Positions 1 through 3,884 of a stretch of DNA of 6,147 nt are shown piece after piece. The position numbers were made by a program, and so were the translations under genes. How positions within the stretch are numbered: position 1 is the stretch's first letter; each line of letters opens with the position of its first letter. Origin of the DNA: an uncultured Oscillospiraceae bacterium (GTDB taxonomy: Bacteria > Bacillota > Clostridia > Oscillospirales > Oscillospiraceae); the NCBI GenBank assembly GCA_910579485.1, contig CAJTVO010000162.1, positions 1 through 6,147 of the forward strand, in the 5' to 3' direction. Under the pieces are notes generated by a model. The model did no database searches and had not been told where the DNA came from. It saw only the letters and a program-made list of their open reading frames with translations.

Positions 1-142
1 GTGCCGAGTGCCGCGAGGCAACCAGCACCCTCGGTAGAACCGTGCGCAGAAGTACCAACCGGCATCGGCCCAGAGCACGGGCGATAGGCCGGGAATTTGA
101 AGGTCGTAGCGTAAATAATAACCCTCGTAATGAAGGAGGATT
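1..142. other. Unassigned left-edge segment, no convincing gene
   Basis: No ribosome site, recognisable protein or RNA family is visible here. One plus-strand frame is open from the edge to a TGA at 162-164 (Arg-rich, about 53 codons). One minus-strand frame is also open from about 198 to the edge. Neither has an identifiable start or family signature, and both run through the palindrome at 143-165. The segment could be the end of a gene or structured RNA that lies mostly outside the window, or part of a dispersed intergenic repeat. Confidence 0.3.
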
Positions 143-222
143 CTCAAGGAACGTAGTTCCTTGAGTGACCTTTTGGTACTTTTCGTTCACACGAAAAGTA
201 CGCCCCCGCCCCGGCAGGGGCG
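143..222. repeat. Cluster of three perfect hairpins
   Basis: Three perfect inverted repeats follow one another. The first has 10-bp arms (CTCAAGGAAC, 143-152 with 156-165, loop GTA). The second has 10-bp arms (GTACTTTTCG, 176-185 with 192-201, loop TTCACA). The third has 6-bp arms (CGCCCC, 207-212 with 217-222). None is followed by a T-tract on either strand, so simple terminators are unlikely. The arrangement suggests an intergenic palindromic repeat (REP or MITE-like), but only one copy lies in this window. Confidence 0.55.
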
Positions 223-249
223 AATCTAAACAAAAGATTAGAGCGGGAA

Positions 250-268
250 GCGGCCCCGCAGGGGCCGC
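250..268. repeat. GC-rich perfect hairpin upstream of metV
   Basis: Arms GCGGCCCC (250-257) and GGGGCCGC (261-268) form a perfect 8-bp stem with loop GCA. No T-tract follows on the plus strand. It lies upstream of the predicted metV promoter, so it is not part of the metV leader. It may be the fourth member of the hairpin cluster to its left, or the end of an upstream transcript. Confidence 0.45.
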
Positions 269-301
269 AGAGGAAAAGACCGTAAAAATTCCCCCTCCTC
301 C

Positions 302-330
302 TTGATTTCTCCACCGTAATATATTATGAT
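302..330 (+). promoter_or_regulatory. Probable sigma-A promoter of metV-metF
   Basis: TTGATT (302-307) and TATGAT (325-330) are separated by exactly 17 nt. They match the consensus at 4/6 and 5/6 positions and lie in an AT-rich patch inside otherwise GC-rich DNA. The predicted start near 337 gives a leader of about 40 nt. A ribosome site (AGAGGAG, 363-369) sits 7 nt before the metV ATG. No riboswitch-like structure is evident in the short leader. Confidence 0.5.
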
Positions 331-376
331 AAAATAAGTATATTCCCTGGGTCGGGGAGAAGAGAGGAGATACACC

Positions 377-1027
377 ATGATCATTACCCAGAAAAAGCCG
401 GCGGAGGAACTGCTGGCCATGCTGGAAGGGGTCGCCAAGGTGGCCATCGTGGGCTGCGGACAGTGCGCCGCCGCCTGCCAGACCGGCGGCGAAAAGGAGA
501 TCGCCGAGATGAAGGCGTTCCTGGAGGAGCATGGAATGGAAGTCGTGGGCACCGTCCTGCCGGACGAGTGCTGCCACAAGCTTCTCATGAAGCGGGAGCT
601 GAAGGCCCTCAAGGACTCCGGCGCGGAGGCCATCGTGGGCATGAGCTGCGGCGACGGTGTGCAGACCGTCGCCGACAACGTACAGCTCCCTGTCTATCCC
701 GCCAACAACACCATGTTCCTGGGCCAGGTGGAGCGTGTGGGCATGTTCAACGAGTACTGCCACATGTGCGGCGACTGCGTGCTGGGCTCCACCGGCGGCG
801 TCTGCCCCATCACCAAGTGCGCCAAGAGCCTGGTCAACGGCCCCTGCGGCGGCCAGAAAAACGGCAAGTGCGAGGTCAACCCCGAAAACGACTGCGCCTG
901 GATCCTGATCTATAAGCGTCTGGAGGCCCTGGGCCAGCTGGATAAGCTGGGACAGACCCGCCTCGACAAGGGCTACGCCGGGGTCGCCTACCCGAGACAT
1001 ATCAATTTGAGGGAGAAGAAGTCATGA
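377..1027 (+). CDS. metV: Methylenetetrahydrofolate reductase small subunit, MetV
   Basis: MetV is the cysteine-rich iron-sulfur/zinc partner of MetF in the MetVF type of 5,10-methylene-THF reductase, found in acetogens and related Clostridia. It is thought to pass electrons to the flavin in MetF. The 216-residue protein shows the family's cysteine pattern. There is an N-terminal GCGQCAAAC motif (C27, C30, C34), then DECC (C65, C66) and MSCGDG (C91). A C-terminal cluster follows: YCHMCGDC (C128, C131, C134), C143, C148, NGPCGG (C157), C165 and C173. The start is supported by AGAGGAG 7 nt upstream. Its TGA overlaps the metF ATG by 4 nt (ATGA), implying translational coupling. No other Wood-Ljungdahl genes are adjacent. 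The family call is secure from motifs and neighbour; the exact cluster content is family knowledge, not visible here. Confidence 0.93.
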   Translation: MIITQKKPAEELLAMLEGVAKVAIVGCGQCAAACQTGGEKEIAEMKAFLEEHGMEVVGTVLPDECCHKLLMKRELKALKDSGAEAIVGMSCGDGVQTVADNVQLPVYPANNTMFLGQVERVGMFNEYCHMCGDCVLGSTGGVCPITKCAKSLVNGPCGGQKNGKCEVNPENDCAWILIYKRLEALGQLDKLGQTRLDKGYAGVAYPRHINLREKKS

Positions 1028-1953
1028 GCGTACTGCAGAAAGCGATCGAGAGCGGCGCGTTTGCCGTCACGGCGGAGATGGCCCCGCCCAAGGGTACCGA
1101 TTTCAGCGAGCAGCTGGCCGCCGCCCGGCTGCTGGAGGGCAAGGTCCATGCCGTCAACGTGACGGATATGCAGTCCGCGTGCCTGAAGGCGTCCTCCCTG
1201 GGCCTGTGCGTCCATCTGAAGCAGGCGGGGCTGGAGCCCATCCTCCAGATCACCGGTCGGGACCGGAGCCGCATGGCCATCATGAGCGACGTGCTCTCCG
1301 CCGCCTCCTTCGGCATCGACACCGTCCTGGCCCTCACCGGGGACCACCCCGTGGTGGGCGACTGCCGGGACTCCAAGCCGGTATACGACCTGGACTCCGT
1401 GGGCATCCTGCGGATGCTGTCCACGATGGAGGAGACCGGCGCGGACTGCGGAGGCAACCCCCTCTCCGGCGGCGCGCCCCGGCTCTTCAAGGGCGCGGCG
1501 GTGACCCCCGTCTACGAGCCCCGGGCCCTCCAGATCAACAAGCTCCGCCAGAAGGTGGATGCGGGGGCCCGGTACATCCAGACCCAGGGGGTCTTCGACC
1601 TGGAGCAGCTGGAGGGCTTCCTGGAGGACGTGGAGAAGGCCGGCATCCGGGTGCCCGTCATGGCGGGCATCATCCCCCTGAAGAGTGCCGGTATGGCCCG
1701 GTTCATGAACGAGAACGTCCCCGGCATCGCCGTGCCGGAGGAGATGATTGCCCGTCTGGACGCCGCTGCCGCCGAAGGAAAGGAAAAGGGCGTCAAGGGC
1801 CTCCCCGCCAAGCTGGGCATGGAGATGGCCGCCCGGATGATCGAGGAGATACGGGAGAAAAAGTTGTGCCCCGGCGTCCACATCATGGCTATCGGCGCGG
1901 AGAAGAACGTTCCCGCGATCCTGGACATGGCGGGAGTACATATCGCGCTTTGA
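1024..1953 (+). CDS. metF: Methylenetetrahydrofolate reductase large subunit, MetF
   Basis: This is the flavoprotein TIM-barrel subunit that interconverts 5,10-methylene-THF and 5-methyl-THF, supplying methyl groups for methionine synthesis or the methyl branch of the Wood-Ljungdahl pathway. At 309 residues it is of normal length. Family landmarks are the N-terminal AEMAPPKG with the presumed catalytic Glu18, QITGRDRSR (75-83), LTGDHP (104-109, flavin-binding region), YIQTQGVFD (folate-contact region, Gln186/Gln188), GIIPLKS (215-221) and the terminal GVHIMAIG (284-291). The start overlaps the metV stop, with GGGAG about 8 nt upstream. Pairing with MetV indicates the acetogen-type enzyme, whose electron donor is probably not simply NADH in solution; that last point is inference. 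There are no signs of damage. Confidence 0.95.
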   Translation: MSVLQKAIESGAFAVTAEMAPPKGTDFSEQLAAARLLEGKVHAVNVTDMQSACLKASSLGLCVHLKQAGLEPILQITGRDRSRMAIMSDVLSAASFGIDTVLALTGDHPVVGDCRDSKPVYDLDSVGILRMLSTMEETGADCGGNPLSGGAPRLFKGAAVTPVYEPRALQINKLRQKVDAGARYIQTQGVFDLEQLEGFLEDVEKAGIRVPVMAGIIPLKSAGMARFMNENVPGIAVPEEMIARLDAAAAEGKEKGVKGLPAKLGMEMAARMIEEIREKKLCPGVHIMAIGAEKNVPAILDMAGVHIAL

Positions 1954-1965
1954 CCGCCAAGGCGC

Positions 1966-1999
1966 AAAAAATGGCCCGGTTCCATGGGGAACCGGGCCA
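1966..1999 (-). terminator. Intrinsic terminator of the bactofilin gene
   Basis: A perfect 12-bp stem (1972-1983 with 1988-1999, 4-nt loop) is followed on the minus strand by six T residues (1971-1966). That is a textbook terminator for the leftward bactofilin transcript, 27 nt past its stop. On the plus strand the hairpin is followed by AAAGTG rather than a T-tract, so it would stop metF transcription only weakly. The two operons converge here. Confidence 0.85.
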
Positions 2000-2025
2000 A
2001 AAGTGATTTATGTACGAGATTTCTC

Positions 2026-2493
2026 TCACGCCTTGTCCGCTTTGTCCGGCTTGGACGGGGATGAGGGCCGGGGACCTGACGGCTGGGCATGGGGCGGCAT
2101 GGTACTGCGGCCGTTGAGCCGTCCGCCGTCCTCTACCACCAGAGAGGGCGTGGTCATATCCCCCTCCAGACTGCCAGTCTTCTGCAGAAGCAGGCGCTCA
2201 CGGGCGCAGACGACGCCCTCGACACGGCCGGCGATATGGATCACCTCCGCCGTCACCGGCCCCTTTACCAGACCGGTGGGCGCGACCATCACCGCCCCCT
2301 TCAGATCGATCTCTCCTTCTACCGTACCCTCTACCTCGATGACTCCTTCGCCCCGCATCGTGCCGGACACCGTAGCGCCGGCAGCGACCCGCGTGCTTTT
2401 GGGGGGCTCGGACAGGTCGGGAAGGTCTTCATGCGGCTTCTGGACCAGGGATTCCTCCTCATTGGCCCGCGCCGATCTTCCAAACAGACCCAT
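2026..2493 (-). CDS. Bactofilin family cytoskeletal protein
   Basis: Bactofilins (polymer-forming, formerly DUF583) assemble without nucleotide into filaments on the inner face of the membrane and help place cell-wall or morphogenesis enzymes. The 155-residue protein has a short charged N-terminal tail (1-35, opening MGLFGR). A right-handed beta-helix core follows (about 36-133), with repeating hydrophobic-glycine strands such as GEGVIEVEGTVEGEI and APTGLVKGPVTAEVIHIAGR. A Pro/Ser/Lys-rich disordered tail ends it (134-155). Start choice: AAAGGAG (2509-2503 on the minus strand) lies 8 nt before the ATG at 2493. A longer frame starting at 2514 would include that ribosome site, so it is rejected. 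The gene is monocistronic, with its own promoter and terminator. No membrane segment is visible. The specific cell-shape role is unknown. Confidence 0.9.
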   Translation of the reverse strand: MGLFGRSARANEEESLVQKPHEDLPDLSEPPKSTRVAAGATVSGTMRGEGVIEVEGTVEGEIDLKGAVMVAPTGLVKGPVTAEVIHIAGRVEGVVCARERLLLQKTGSLEGDMTTPSLVVEDGGRLNGRSTMPPHAQPSGPRPSSPSKPDKADKA

Positions 2494-2552
2494 GGTGACT
2501 TCTCCTTTACACATTTAATTCTGATCCGGCCCGCCGGCCGAAAATTGCTTTT

Positions 2553-2581
2553 ATTTTAACACAGATTTTCCCCTTTGACAA
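2553..2581 (-). promoter_or_regulatory. Promoter of the bactofilin gene
   Basis: Read on the minus strand, TTGTCA (2581-2576) and TAAAAT (2558-2553) are separated by 17 nt; both match the sigma-A consensus at 5/6. The start would be near 2546, giving a leader of roughly 53 nt. That leader contains a small GC-rich hairpin (CGGCC/GGCCG, 2527-2540). Confidence 0.65.
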
Positions 2582-2596
2582 GTGCCTGTCCCACCT

Positions 2597-2614
2597 ATTT
2601 CACGCCCCTCCGCC
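2597..2614. repeat. 18-bp direct repeat, left copy
   Basis: ATTTCACGCCCCTCCGCC occurs here and again, identical and in the same orientation, at 3229-3246. Here it directly precedes the left arm of the first palindromic repeat. On the right it overlaps the end of the second palindromic repeat. The pair therefore brackets the whole toxin-like block. Confidence 0.85.
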
Positions 2615-2733
2615 CAGGGAGATCAATTTTGCGTCTGTAGGGCGTGCCGTTGGTAAAACCTGCCATCAGCGGCGTGCCGAGTCGTCGTGCCCTACAAAAA
2701 TGCGGCGTTATTTTCTTAAAATTGATTTCCCTG
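2615..2733. repeat. MITE-like palindromic repeat, copy 1
   Basis: This 119-bp element has 16-bp terminal arms, CAGGGAGATCAATTTT (2615-2630) and AAAATTGATTTCCCTG (2718-2733), which pair with one G:T position. Nested inside is a second 8-bp pair, TGTAGGGC (2636-2643) with GCCCTACA (2689-2696). A related copy in the same orientation lies at 3150-3233; the outer 30 bp on the left and the terminal right segment agree, while the middle is longer here. There is no coding capacity. This fits a non-autonomous miniature inverted-repeat or REP-type element. Confidence 0.75.
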
Positions 2734-2751
2734 AGAAGAAACTGACATCAT

Positions 2752-2780
2752 TTGACAAAACACGGCGTGTCCGGTATAAT
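2752..2780 (+). promoter_or_regulatory. Consensus promoter of the toxin-like mRNA
   Basis: TTGACA (2752-2757) and TATAAT (2775-2780) are perfect consensus hexamers with an ideal 17-nt spacer. Transcription should start at about 2787. The promoter closely resembles the opposite-strand promoter at 3103-3131: both read TTGACAAAAC at the start and GGTATAAT or GGGTATAAT at the end. There is no obvious operator, so constitutive transcription with post-transcriptional control is the simplest reading. Confidence 0.88.
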
Positions 2781-2787
2781 AAAAAAG

Positions 2788-2804
2788 CCGTCCAGCCTGG
2801 ACGG
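2788..2804 (+). other. 5'-terminal hairpin of the toxin-like mRNA
   Basis: CCGTCCA (2788-2794) and TGGACGG (2798-2804) form a perfect 7-bp stem with a GCC loop, beginning at or within a base of the predicted transcript start. Hairpins at the extreme 5' end protect several known type I toxin mRNAs from decay; applying that role here is inference. A second stem (GGCGGCG/CGCCGCC, 2847-2853 with 2858-2864) lies further along the leader. Confidence 0.6.
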
Positions 2805-2866
2805 ACAGATGGGGCTAGTCGTTGGGCACCAGTCCAATCAGGGTCCGGCGGCGCACGCGCCGCCTA

Positions 2867-2893
2867 GGCGCTGTTACATATGGCGGTCAGCCC
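2867..2893 (+). repeat. Leader arm of a long-range inverted repeat
   Basis: GGCGCTGTTACA (2867-2878) and CGGTCAGCCC (2884-2893), separated by 5 nt, are exactly complementary to TGTAACAGCGCC (3080-3091) and GGGCTGACCG (3067-3076) near the mRNA 3' end. In the mRNA this allows a 22-bp fold-back interrupted only by a 5x3 internal loop. The same two motifs occur in the 5' part of the predicted antisense RNA. Confidence 0.8.
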
Positions 2894-2925
2894 ATTTCCT
2901 CGCGATTTGATTCGGGAGGAGGTGG
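2892..2925 (+). promoter_or_regulatory. Hairpin able to hide the toxin ribosome site
   Basis: CCATTTCCTC (2892-2901) can pair with GAGGAGGTGG (2916-2925), giving ten pairs with two G:U wobbles and a 14-nt loop. The 3' strand contains the entire AGGAGG ribosome site (2917-2922). Its first two bases are shared with the long-range arm at 2884-2893, so the local stem and the long-range fold-back compete slightly. No folding was computed; the pairing was found by eye. Confidence 0.5.
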
Positions 2926-2930
2926 TGCGG

Positions 2931-3017
2931 ATGTGGAAAAAGAAGCTTTTGCAGCTGCTGCGGATCCTTGTGATCGCGGCGGTAGTAATGGCGATGCTTA
3001 CCACAAAAGCGTGTTGA
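2931..3017 (+). CDS. 28-residue hydrophobic peptide, candidate type I toxin
   Basis: The ORF begins with the basic segment MWKKKLLQLLR, continues with a hydrophobic stretch ILVIAAVVMAML (about residues 12-23) and ends TTKAC. It is a single-pass membrane peptide of the size and layout typical of type I toxins (Fst, TxpA and Bsr classes), but I do not recognise the family by sequence. The start is strongly supported: a perfect AGGAGG (2917-2922) lies 8 nt before the ATG. A consensus promoter upstream and a terminator downstream make a self-contained gene. An opposing consensus promoter gives an antisense RNA over the 3' end, ending within the last codons. A plus-strand overlapping frame starting at 2822 lacks a ribosome site and is rejected. 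Alternatives are a small regulatory membrane peptide or a leader peptide. Function is inferred only from architecture. Confidence 0.6.
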   Translation: MWKKKLLQLLRILVIAAVVMAMLTTKAC

Positions 3018-3046
3018 CCGCCCGGAAGCCACCCGAGCGGTCAACA
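3005..3046 (-). terminator. Candidate terminator of the antisense RNA
   Basis: A 10-bp stem (TGTTGACCGC 3012-3021 with GCGGTCAACA 3037-3046) spans the stop codon of the small ORF. On the minus strand it is followed, after CGC, by four T residues (3008-3005), a short but usable T-tract. On the plus strand no T-tract follows, so it should not stop the toxin mRNA. The short T-tract leaves real doubt about efficiency. Confidence 0.5.
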
Positions 3047-3066
3047 TAGATTAACTTGACTTGGAG

Positions 3067-3091
3067 GGGCTGACCGTCTTGTAACAGCGCC
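3067..3091 (+). repeat. 3' arm of the long-range inverted repeat
   Basis: GGGCTGACCG (3067-3076) and TGTAACAGCGCC (3080-3091) are the exact complements of the leader motifs at 2884-2893 and 2867-2878. Read on the minus strand, the segment begins a few nt inside the predicted antisense RNA. It lies 50 nt after the stop codon in the toxin-like mRNA. Confidence 0.8.
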
Positions 3092-3102
3092 CTTCTGTTA
3101 TC

Positions 3103-3131
3103 ATTATACCCAATTGCTCCCGTTTTGTCAA
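3103..3131 (-). promoter_or_regulatory. Consensus antisense promoter
   Basis: On the minus strand TTGACA (3131-3126) and TATAAT (3108-3103) are perfect hexamers with a 17-nt spacer; the predicted start is about 3096. It shares extended blocks (TTGACAAAAC and GGTATAAT) with the plus-strand promoter at 2752-2780. The -35 lies in and beside the loop of the terminator hairpin that ends the opposing transcript. A 6-bp dyad (TAACAG/CTGTTA, 3083-3100) straddles the start site. Confidence 0.85.
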
Positions 3132-3149
3132 CGGGAGCGGTTCATTTTT
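3111..3149 (+). terminator. Terminator of the toxin-like mRNA
   Basis: GCTCCCGTT (3116-3124) pairs perfectly with AACGGGAGC (3130-3138) around a 5-nt loop. The stem can be extended outward by U:G, U:G, A:U and A:U pairs to 3112-3142. TTTTT follows at 3145-3149. This would give a toxin-like mRNA of about 360 nt starting near 2787. The element ends exactly where the second palindromic repeat begins. Confidence 0.7.
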
Positions 3150-3233
3150 CAGGGAAATCAATTTTGCGTCTGTAGGGCGTGACGATCTCGGCGCACCCTA
3201 CAAACACGGCTTCATTTTCTCAAAATTGATTTC
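3150..3233. repeat. MITE-like palindromic repeat, copy 2
   Basis: This is the same element as 2615-2733 and in the same orientation, but about 35 bp shorter in the middle. The arms GAAATCAATTTT (3154-3165) and AAAATTGATTTC (3222-3233) pair perfectly over 12 bp. The inner pair TGTAGGG (3171-3177) with CCCTACA (3196-3202) is kept. The last four bases of the right arm (CCTG in copy 1) are replaced by the 18-bp direct repeat sequence. Its left arm is a perfect 16-bp inverted repeat of the right arm of copy 1. Confidence 0.75.
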
Positions 3234-3246
3234 ACGCCCCTCCGCC
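3229..3246. repeat. 18-bp direct repeat, right copy
   Basis: Identical to 2597-2614. Its first five bases coincide with the end of the right arm of palindromic copy 2. Homology-based loss between the two copies would remove the entire toxin-like block and leave one repeat. Confidence 0.85.
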
Positions 3247-3255
3247 AAAAACCAC

Positions 3256-3284
3256 TTGCGGGACGAGAGGAAATCAGCTATAAT
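3256..3284 (+). promoter_or_regulatory. Promoter of the zinc-ribbon gene
   Basis: TTGCGG (3256-3261) and a perfect TATAAT (3279-3284) are separated by 17 nt. The start would be near 3291, leaving a leader of about 99 nt before the ATG at 3390. The leader holds only a small imperfect stem (AGGCG/CGCCT) and no recognisable riboswitch. Confidence 0.65.
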
Positions 3285-3389
3285 AAGGGCAACTGCATCC
3301 AACGCACCATGGTTTGCCGGGGAAGGCGGAAACGTACTGCGCCTCCGCTCCCGTTGAAAAAACGTCCGTCAGCTGGAAAGGAGTACATC

Positions 3390-3770
3390 ATGAGCTATTT
3401 CGAGGAAATGACCCAAAAGGCAAAGGCCGCGGTATCCACCGCCGCCGGAAAGGCCAGGGAGGTCGCCGATTCCGCCAAGATCTCCGCGGCCATCATCGCG
3501 GAAAAGCGGGAGCTGGACAAGAGTTACCGCGCCCTGGGCCAGTGGTATGCCTGCGAGCATCAGGAGGGCGAGGTCCCCGCAGCGGTCGCCGACATCATGG
3601 CCGCCGTCCGCGCCTCTCAGGAGAAGATCGCCGAGCTGCAGGCCAGCCGGGAAGCCGCCGAGACTGCCGAGTCCGCCGCCCCGGAGGAGGGCGCGGTCTG
3701 CCCCGTCTGCGGCAAGATCACCAACACCAAGTTCTGCCCCCACTGCGGCGCGCCGATGGAAACGGAATAA
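3390..3770 (+). CDS. Small helical protein with C-terminal zinc ribbon
   Basis: The 126-residue product belongs by appearance to a common Firmicutes family of uncharacterised zinc-ribbon proteins. It opens with an amphipathic Ala/Lys-rich helix (MSYFEEMTQKAKAAVSTAAG, 1-20). A long helical or coiled-coil segment follows (about 21-92, with EKRELDKSYRALGQWY and SQEKIAELQ), then an acidic Ala/Glu linker (93-102). It ends in CPVCGKITNTKFCPHCGAPM, with C104, C107, C116 and C119 as a four-Cys zinc site. There is no signal peptide or membrane segment. The start is ATG 3390, preceded by AAAGGAG (3377-3383) with 6-nt spacing. An upstream in-frame extension to 3309 has no ribosome site and is untranslated leader. 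The gene is monocistronic, with its own promoter and strong terminator. Function is unknown. Confidence 0.85.
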   Translation: MSYFEEMTQKAKAAVSTAAGKAREVADSAKISAAIIAEKRELDKSYRALGQWYACEHQEGEVPAAVADIMAAVRASQEKIAELQASREAAETAESAAPEEGAVCPVCGKITNTKFCPHCGAPMETE

Positions 3771-3774
3771 AGCG

Positions 3775-3804
3775 AAAATGAGGAGCCTCCGGCTCCTCAT
3801 TTTT
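3775..3804 (+). terminator. Strong intrinsic terminator after the zinc-ribbon gene
   Basis: A perfect 13-bp stem, AAAATGAGGAGCC (3775-3787) with its complement (3791-3803), has loop TCC and ends in TTTTT at 3800-3804. It begins 5 nt after the stop codon. The A-rich 5' arm would also give a T-tract on the minus strand, so the signal could work in both directions. Confidence 0.92.
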
Positions 3805-3831
3805 GACATGAGCGATGGCGGTGTTCAAAAT
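3803..3831 (+). promoter_or_regulatory. Possible promoter of the AraC-type regulator
   Basis: TTGACA (3803-3808) is followed after 17 nt by CAAAAT (3826-3831), a 4/6 match to the -10 consensus. The -35 overlaps the end of the preceding terminator's T-tract. The weak -10 could suit a regulated gene, but the call is tentative. Confidence 0.35.
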
Positions 3832-3884
3832 TGGCGGCAACGGAGGCCGGCCATTCTGTATTTTTCTGTAATTGGAGGAAATCC

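Larger units (their letters stand above)
3005..3096 (-). ncRNA. Predicted antisense RNA to the toxin-like mRNA
   Basis: Initiation about 7 nt after the minus-strand -10 (3103-3108) and termination at the hairpin over 3012-3046 predict an RNA of about 92 nt. It is fully complementary to the 3' untranslated region of the toxin-like mRNA and to its last few codons. This resembles 3'-overlapping antitoxin RNAs such as RatA (txpA) and SR4 (bsrG). Its 5' part repeats the motifs GGCGCTGTTACA and CGGTCAGCCC of the mRNA leader, so it both competes with the leader for the mRNA tail and pairs with the tail directly. No coding frame with a ribosome site is seen in it. Both ends are predicted only. Confidence 0.6.

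Noticed and set aside
3..164. Open frame from the left edge to TGA at 162-164 as the end of a gene
   Set aside because: Arg-rich, no recognisable family, and it ends inside a perfect palindrome. A minus-strand frame across the same bases is just as open.
988..2090. Long open frames on the minus strand opposite metF (988-1941, 1002-1490, 1512-2090) and a plus-strand frame 1179-2006
   Set aside because: They are products of GC-rich codon use in metF. They have no ribosome sites or family motifs, and their compositions are Arg-, His- or Pro-rich.
2003..2559. Plus-strand open frames opposite the bactofilin gene
   Set aside because: The minus-strand frame has a clear bactofilin core, ribosome site, promoter and terminator; the plus-strand frames have none of these.
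2822..3049. 75-codon plus-strand frame starting with TTG at 2822, overlapping the small peptide gene
   Set aside because: No ribosome site, low-complexity Arg/Gly-rich translation, and it runs through leader hairpins. The frame at 2931-3017 has the strong start signals.
2597..3246. CRISPR array or riboswitch as explanation for the repeated block
   Set aside because: There are only two copies each of long palindromic and 18-bp repeats, with no regular short spacers, and no recognisable ligand-binding RNA core. Paired promoters around a small ORF explain the structure better.
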